Shown one piece after another: positions 60,956 to 60,994 of a stretch of DNA of 60,994 bases. The stretch comes from Sphingomonas trueperi (GTDB lineage Bacteria > Pseudomonadota > Alphaproteobacteria > Sphingomonadales > Sphingomonadaceae). Below the pieces are notes generated by a model, which saw only the letters and a program-made list of their open reading frames with translations, did no database searches and was not told where the DNA came from. The DNA is taken from positions 1 through 60,994 of the forward strand of contig NZ_JAATJB010000018.1 in NCBI RefSeq assembly GCF_011927635.1, given 5' to 3'. Position 1 is the stretch's first letter, and the number at the start of each line of letters is the position of its first letter. Made by a program: the position numbers and the translations under genes.

Positions 60956-60994
60956 CTTCGGCAGCGGGGGCTGCGTGGAGCCCTCCTCATAGCG

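Overview
The window is GC-rich and densely coded. It looks like chromosome from a sphingomonad (Sphingomonas-type alphaproteobacterium). The basis for this is the protein style, the ScfR-type regulator beside propionyl-CoA carboxylase, the RcnB-like and TonB-receptor genes, the P4-type integrase at tRNA-Glu, and the aerobic cobalamin set. This assignment is inference from protein character; no 16S or marker phylogeny is present.

Layout. 1-1.7 kb: the edge of a tRNA-Glu-integrated island (integrase plus tRNA-Glu). 1.7-9.7 kb: recJ, a nitric-oxide/hydroxylamine stress pair (hcp divergent from nsrR, with FNR-like and NsrR-like sites between them), a prolyl-4-hydroxylase-like oxygenase, an RcnB-like secreted protein, an orphan 2Fe-2S oxidoreductase subunit, an extradiol-type dioxygenase and a class II aldolase. 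9.8-18.9 kb: a complete propionyl-CoA to succinyl-CoA module: regulator (pccR-like), pccB, epimerase, B12-dependent mutase, bioB, a 77-codon membrane protein and pccA. 19-25.4 kb: rppH, then five genes joined by 4-bp overlaps (HDAC-like deacetylase, hemB, two tandem GNATs, a fused membrane/spermidine-synthase-like protein). 25.4-32.1 kb: the lptD-surA-pdxA-rsmA operon, then holC and ndk. 32.2-36.3 kb: an OmpR/EnvZ-type two-component pair, an EF-hand protein and a frameshifted MFS transporter. 36.6-44.7 kb: a TonB-dependent receptor, an unknown gene split by an in-frame TAG, a GAF-GGDEF-EAL protein, a PhoN-like phosphatase lacking one catalytic residue and a DUF5690 membrane protein. 44.7-60.8 kb: a cobalt-uptake and aerobic (late-cobalt) cobalamin regulon, controlled by two duplicated cobalamin riboswitches. 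The first precedes a NiCoT transporter. The second precedes cobW-cobN-cobG-cobH-cobI-cobJ-(cobK reversed)-cobL-cobE-cobM-cobB-cobF-cobO-bluB-DUF1636.

How parts fit together. The window holds both a consumer of adenosylcobalamin (methylmalonyl-CoA mutase) and most of the machinery that makes it, including BluB for the lower ligand and HemB for the tetrapyrrole precursor. Biotin synthase sits inside the module whose carboxylase needs biotin. The cob operon is compressed: nearly every junction is a 4-bp overlap. cobK lies backwards inside it, with its start codon interlocked with that of cobL in one CATG. bluB appears to start at CTG.

I see no CRISPR array, prophage body or obvious defence cluster. 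The most unusual items are the cobK/cobL start interlock, the CTG start of bluB, the duplicated riboswitch with its conserved downstream region, the cloverleaf-like inverted-repeat element at 34366-34476, the repeat that supplies the mutase ribosome-binding site, and two apparently broken genes (a one-base deletion in the MFS gene and an in-frame TAG at 39769).
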